Source of the DNA: an uncultured Eubacterium sp.
Lineage (GTDB): Bacteria; Bacillota; Clostridia; Oscillospirales; Acutalibacteraceae
Assembly: GCA_900542875.1 (NCBI GenBank)
Contig: UQPH01000009.1
Location: 1 to 41,950 of the forward strand
Length of the DNA stretch: 41,950 bases
Direction of reading: 5' to 3'
Shown here: one piece after another, positions 38,543-41,950 of the stretch
Layout of the letters: every line of letters begins with the position of its first letter
Position numbering within the stretch: position 1 is the stretch's first letter
The notes under the pieces: model-generated
The model's input: only the letters and a program-made list of their open reading frames with translations
What the model was told of the DNA's origin: nothing
The model's database searches: none
Translations under genes and position numbers: made by a program

Positions 38543-40882
38543 ATGAAACTGAATGAACTTAAGCCTAACGAGACTGCCGTTATAAAGTCGGTATCGGGCG
38601 AAGGTGCATTAAGGCAGCACTTTCTCGATATGGGTGTAATACCGACGGTTGAGATAACATTGGTAAAATACGCTCCGATGGGAGACCCTGTTGAATTTAG
38701 AATTCACGACTATGAACTTACGCTCAGACTCGACGACGCAAAAAAAATAGAAGTAGAAAAGCGAACGGGTACAAAAAAAGCACAGAACCCGAAAAAATGT
38801 AATGTAATAGAGCATCCCGGACTCGGCGAGGGCGGACGCTACCACTCTAAGGAACACGAAAATCCGCTTCCCGAGGGCACGGTATTATCCTTTGCCCTTG
38901 CAGGAAACCAAAACTGCGGAAAGACCACATTGTTTAATCAGCTTACAGGCTCTAACCAGCACGTGGGAAATTTCCCGGGTGTTACGGTTGACAGAAAAAG
39001 CGGTATAATAAAAGGCTACCCGAACACAGAGGTAGTTGACCTGCCGGGAATATATTCCCTATCTCCTTACACGAGCGAGGAAATTGTATCAAGGCAGTAC
39101 ATACTAGACGAAAAGCCTACGGGTATAATAAATATAGTTGACGCTACAAACATTGAGCGAAACCTTTACCTGACAATGCAGTTGATGGAACTGGAAATAC
39201 CGATGGTGCTGGCACTTAATATGATAGACGAGGTAAAGGGCAACGGCGGAGCAATACACATCAACGAAACAGAAGAACTGCTCGGAATACCGGTTGTTCC
39301 CATTTCGGCATCAAAGAACGAGGGCGTTGAGGAACTTGTGCGTCACGCAGTCCATGTGGCAAAATACAGAGAAAAACCGAGCAGATGCGATTTTTGCGAG
39401 GACAACGAAAGCACGGGAGCGGTACACAGATGCATACACGCAATAATGCACCTGATTGAGGACCACGCAAAAGCCGCACAAATTCCTGTAAGATTTGCGG
39501 CGACAAAACTCGTTGAGGGCGACGAAATGGTTATGAACGCCCTGAAACTCGACGAAAACGAAAAGCAATTTGTCGAGGCTATAATCGTTCAAATGGAAGA
39601 AGAACGGGGCCTTGACAGAGCCGCCGCAATAGCGGATATGAGATTTTCGTTCATAAACAATCTTGTCGGACAATGCGTAGTTAAGCCAAAAGAGAGCAAG
39701 GAAAGCATAAGAAGCAAAAAAATCGACAAAATTCTGACCGGTAAGTACACCGCTTTACCGTCATTTGCGGCAATTATGGCTTTGATATTTTGGCTTACAT
39801 TCGGCTTAATCGGCGCAAAACTTCAGCAATTACTCGAATACCTGATTACTCTTGCGACCAACGGAGTTGACGCAGGACTTACAAAACTTAATGTAAACGA
39901 GGTACTTCATTCGCTGATAATAGACGGCGTTTTTGAGGGCGTGGGAAGCGTATTGAGTTTTTTGCCGATAATCGTTACACTGTTTTTATTCCTGTCACTG
40001 CTTGAGGACACGGGATATATGGCGAGAGTTGCGTTCGTTATGGATAAACTCCTCAGAAAAATAGGCTTATCGGGCAGAAGTATCGTGCCTATGCTTATCG
40101 GTTTCGGATGCAGCGTACCTGCTGTTATGTCAAGCCGAACACTTCCGTCGGAGCGAGACAGGAAAATGACAATAATGCTCATACCGTTTATGAGTTGTAC
40201 GGCAAAACTGCCTATTTACAGTTATTTTACGAGCGTATTTTTCCCCGACAAAAAGGTTCTTGTAATGCTGCTTTTATACTTCGGCGGAATTTTTACCGGT
40301 TTAATCGTGGCGTCCGTCGCAAAAAAGACGGCATTCAGAGGAGAGGCTGTACCGTTTGTTATGGAACTGCCAAACTACCGTTTGCCGAGTGCAAAAACCA
40401 CTTTGCAACTTCTGTGGGAAAAGGCAAAGGACTTTTTAACAAGAGCATTTACCGTAATATTCATTGCAACAATAGTAATTTGGTTCTTGAAAACCTTTAA
40501 CTTCCACCTTGAACTTGTTGACTCCTCAAAGGACAGTATGCTTGCGTCAATCGCAGGCTTTATCGCACCGATATTTGCGCCTCTCGGCTTCGGCGATTGG
40601 AGAATGTCAACATCGCTCATTACAGGCTTTATTGCAAAGGAAAGCGTTATTTCAACTCTTTCTGTTCTGTTTACAGGCACGGGCGAACTGACAAGCATAA
40701 TGTCAACCAAAGCAGCTGCGTCGTTCCTTACATTCTGTCTGCTTTACACCCCTTGTGTTGCGGCTGTCACATCCGTAAAGCGTGAACTCGGCAGAAAATG
40801 GGCAATAGGTGTTGTCGCACTTCAATGCACAGTTGCGTGGCTTATGGCAGGAGCGGTATATTTGGTGGGCGGATTAGTGTAA
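38543..40882 (+). CDS. feoB: FeoA-FeoB fusion, ferrous iron transporter
   Basis: 779 residues. Residues 1-75 form a FeoA SH3-like domain (MKLNELKPNETAVIKSVSGE then HFLDMGVIPTVEITLV). After a charged linker (about 76-115) comes the FeoB G domain, with G1 GNQNCGKT at 121-128, DLPG at 166-169 and NMID as G4. A membrane domain with Gate motifs follows (MLIGFGCSVPAVMSSRTL and the C-terminal FCLLYTPCVAAVTS). It transports Fe2+. Fusion of FeoA to FeoB is known in some Clostridia and Bacteroidetes. ATG 38543 follows AAAGGA by about six bases; an earlier in-frame start at 38522 lacks a ribosome site. It is single-gene and divergent from aconitase. Confidence 0.95.
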   Translation: MKLNELKPNETAVIKSVSGEGALRQHFLDMGVIPTVEITLVKYAPMGDPVEFRIHDYELTLRLDDAKKIEVEKRTGTKKAQNPKKCNVIEHPGLGEGGRYHSKEHENPLPEGTVLSFALAGNQNCGKTTLFNQLTGSNQHVGNFPGVTVDRKSGIIKGYPNTEVVDLPGIYSLSPYTSEEIVSRQYILDEKPTGIINIVDATNIERNLYLTMQLMELEIPMVLALNMIDEVKGNGGAIHINETEELLGIPVVPISASKNEGVEELVRHAVHVAKYREKPSRCDFCEDNESTGAVHRCIHAIMHLIEDHAKAAQIPVRFAATKLVEGDEMVMNALKLDENEKQFVEAIIVQMEEERGLDRAAAIADMRFSFINNLVGQCVVKPKESKESIRSKKIDKILTGKYTALPSFAAIMALIFWLTFGLIGAKLQQLLEYLITLATNGVDAGLTKLNVNEVLHSLIIDGVFEGVGSVLSFLPIIVTLFLFLSLLEDTGYMARVAFVMDKLLRKIGLSGRSIVPMLIGFGCSVPAVMSSRTLPSERDRKMTIMLIPFMSCTAKLPIYSYFTSVFFPDKKVLVMLLLYFGGIFTGLIVASVAKKTAFRGEAVPFVMELPNYRLPSAKTTLQLLWEKAKDFLTRAFTVIFIATIVIWFLKTFNFHLELVDSSKDSMLASIAGFIAPIFAPLGFGDWRMSTSLITGFIAKESVISTLSVLFTGTGELTSIMSTKAAASFLTFCLLYTPCVAAVTSVKRELGRKWAIGVVALQCTVAWLMAGAVYLVGGLV

Positions 40883-40900
40883 CGCTTTTACATTGTCTTA

Positions 40901-41037
40901 ATAAATAATGTAAACCCAACCGTTGCACCTACTGCGTACCGCCTCACTCGATAATGGCGGCATTAAAAGAAATATTTGGTAAATACCGTCTTGCTTGATA
41001 AGTAAGGCGGTATTTTTATGTTTACATAAATAATGTA
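40901..41037. other. Short segment bounded by 12-bp direct repeats (possible miniature element)
   Basis: ATAAATAATGTA occurs at 40901-40912 and again at 41026-41037. Just inside, TGTAAAC (40909-40915) and GTTTACA (41020-41026) are inverted. The interior of about 110 bases contains CCGCC/GGCGG and the strong hairpin at 40981. It holds no gene. The layout resembles a miniature inverted-repeat element with target duplication. Confidence 0.4.
40981..41018 (+). terminator. Terminator after feoAB
   Basis: AAATACCGTCTTGCTT (40981-40996) pairs with AAGTAAGGCGGTATTT (41000-41015) with few mismatches and a three-base loop, then TT. A second weaker hairpin TTTACATT/AATGTAAA lies at 40887-40914, closer to the feoAB stop. 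Confidence 0.8.
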
Positions 41038-41049
41038 TTATGTTATAAT
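41021..41049 (+). promoter_or_regulatory. Promoter of the FemX-like gene
   Basis: TTTACA at 41021-41026, 17-base spacer, perfect TATAAT at 41044-41049. The ATG is at 41079. The -35 is part of the right boundary of the possible miniature element. Confidence 0.6.
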
Positions 41050-41078
41050 TAGATGATATTATAATACAGGTGAAAAAA

Positions 41079-41950
41079 ATGATTGAAAGAGTTAACGAAA
41101 AAAATTTAGCCGAATACGAGGCTTTTATAAAAAGACATCCAAAGGGACTTTTCCAGCACAGTTCAAAATGGGCTAAGGTGAAATCTGCTTGGAAATGGGA
41201 AGCAGTTATGCTAAAGAGCGACGACGGAGAAATAATCGGTACGGCTGATGTTCTCATCAGAAGCATACCTGTTATCGGATATTCGCTTATGTACGCTTGC
41301 AGAGGCTTTGTGTGCGATGAGAACGACTTTGACACCTTTGACAAGTTGTTTAACGCATTGCTTGAAATAGGCAAGGAGTACAAGGCTTATTGTCTTAAAA
41401 TCGACCCTGAAATTGTTATCCAAAACACAGCATACACAAAGCACCTTATCGACAAGGGATTTGTTGAATTAAATCACGGTTGTATGGACTTTGAAAATGT
41501 TCAGCCGAGATTTGTATACTGCTTTGATTACAACAATATGACAGAGGACGAGCTTATGCTCACCTTTAAGGCGGATTACAGAAACCGTATCAGAAAAGCA
41601 CCTAAAAAGGGCGTTGAGGTTAAGATTTGCGGAAAGGAAGCACTCGATGATTTCGTAAGAATTATGGCAGAAACGGGAGAGCGAGACGGATTTTCTACAA
41701 GACCGAAGGAATACTTTGAGCAAATTCTCGACTGTATGACGGACGACGCAAGGCTTTATATGGCATACTATCAGGGACAAGCCATTGCAGGTACTCTTGC
41801 CATAAAATGGGGCGAGAATGTTATGAAATACCAATACGGCGCTTCGTCAAACGCACACAGAAATGTTTACCCGAACTATGCACTTCAATGGGCTATGATT
41901 AAATGGGGTATGGAGTGCAACTGTAAGGTATACGACTTTGGCGGAATCAG
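41079..41950 (+). CDS. FemX/FemAB-family peptidyltransferase (5' part; runs off the window)
   Basis: Starts at ATG 41079 with AGGTG about seven bases upstream and stays open to the end of the window (290 codons). It begins MIERVNEKNLAEYEAFIKRH, followed by the hallmark GLFQHSSKWAKVKSAWKWE of lipid II:glycine/alanine transferases. A second GNAT-like half follows with DYRNRIRKAPKKGVEVKICG, FVRIMAETGERDGFSTRP, then MAYYQGQAIAGTLAIKWG and YGASSNAHRNVYPNYALQW. Such enzymes add amino acids from aminoacyl-tRNA to the stem peptide of lipid II, forming the interpeptide bridge. The end YDFGGI is the usual start of the last conserved motif, so about 50 or more residues are missing. Confidence 0.9.
   Translation, partial: MIERVNEKNLAEYEAFIKRHPKGLFQHSSKWAKVKSAWKWEAVMLKSDDGEIIGTADVLIRSIPVIGYSLMYACRGFVCDENDFDTFDKLFNALLEIGKEYKAYCLKIDPEIVIQNTAYTKHLIDKGFVELNHGCMDFENVQPRFVYCFDYNNMTEDELMLTFKADYRNRIRKAPKKGVEVKICGKEALDDFVRIMAETGERDGFSTRPKEYFEQILDCMTDDARLYMAYYQGQAIAGTLAIKWGENVMKYQYGASSNAHRNVYPNYALQWAMIKWGMECNCKVYDFGGI

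Noticed and set aside
40898..41383. A 161-codon minus-strand frame at the feoAB/FemX junction
   Set aside because: It overlaps the convincing FemX-like gene and the feoAB terminator. Its C-terminal part is a translation of the hairpin-rich element and is not a gene.

Overview
The window looks like chromosome from an anaerobic, Gram-positive, spore-forming (or recently sporulating) member of the Clostridia, plausibly Oscillospiraceae/Ruminococcus-like. The evidence is an Rnf complex, dipicolinate synthase (DpaAB), a Rex redox repressor, the CdaA/CdaR pair, a FeoA-FeoB fusion, strong AGGAGG-type ribosome binding sites, several TTG starts and a GC content that looks to be in the low 40s. Most of it is ordinary housekeeping sequence. 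The clearest accessory patch is about 32.6-33.8 kb.

Layout. 0-4.7 kb (+): the end of the rnf operon (rnfA 3' end, rnfB), a repeat-containing lipoprotein, then an extracytosolic flavoprotein cluster (ApbE flavin transferase, an FMN-binding RnfG-like protein, a NusG domain II protein, a Gx/heptaprenyl-diphosphate-synthase-I type membrane protein). 4.7-9.4 kb (-): a spermidine/putrescine ABC transporter operon potABCD with a HAD phosphatase at its end. 9.7-12.9 kb: dpaAB (-) diverging from murC and a GNAT acetyltransferase (+). 12.9-15.6 kb: a divergent PTS EIIC-like membrane protein (-), an unaccompanied MazF/EndoA-type RNase (+) and a GH43-like protein (-). 15.7-20.1 kb (-): cdaA-cdaR, a DUF3343 protein with a cysteine desulfurase-like enzyme, and an acidic unknown. 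20.2-23.0 kb (+): a LacX-type mutarotase-like protein and NadE. 23.1-30.8 kb (-): a five-gene operon encoding a heterodimeric ABC exporter, a GH18 lipoprotein, a fucose/arabinose isomerase-like enzyme and a GPH sugar symporter. 31.0-32.6 kb (+): a Gfo/Idh/MocA oxidoreductase and a lone PqqD-like protein, then tRNA-Leu(CAG).

32.7-33.8 kb is the accessory patch. Downstream of the tRNA there is a partial direct copy and a partial inverted copy of the tRNA 3' end, several strong hairpins, and a tandemly duplicated two-gene cassette of tiny unrecognised proteins. Two of these genes start on a GTG that overlaps the preceding stop codon. 33.8-38.3 kb (-): an unknown propeller-like protein, rex, an NAD(P)-type isocitrate dehydrogenase and aconitase. 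An intergenic region with three copies of a near-palindromic operator-like motif separates aconitase from the divergent feoAB fusion (+). The window ends inside a FemX/FemAB-type peptidyltransferase gene, preceded by a small segment bounded by 12-bp direct repeats.

The genes support ion-motive electron transport and flavin-based extracytosolic redox chemistry, redox-sensed 2-oxoglutarate synthesis, iron uptake, NAD synthesis, cell-wall building with c-di-AMP signalling, polyamine import, and scavenging of glycan sugars. All functional calls are from motif and family recognition by eye; no searches were run.
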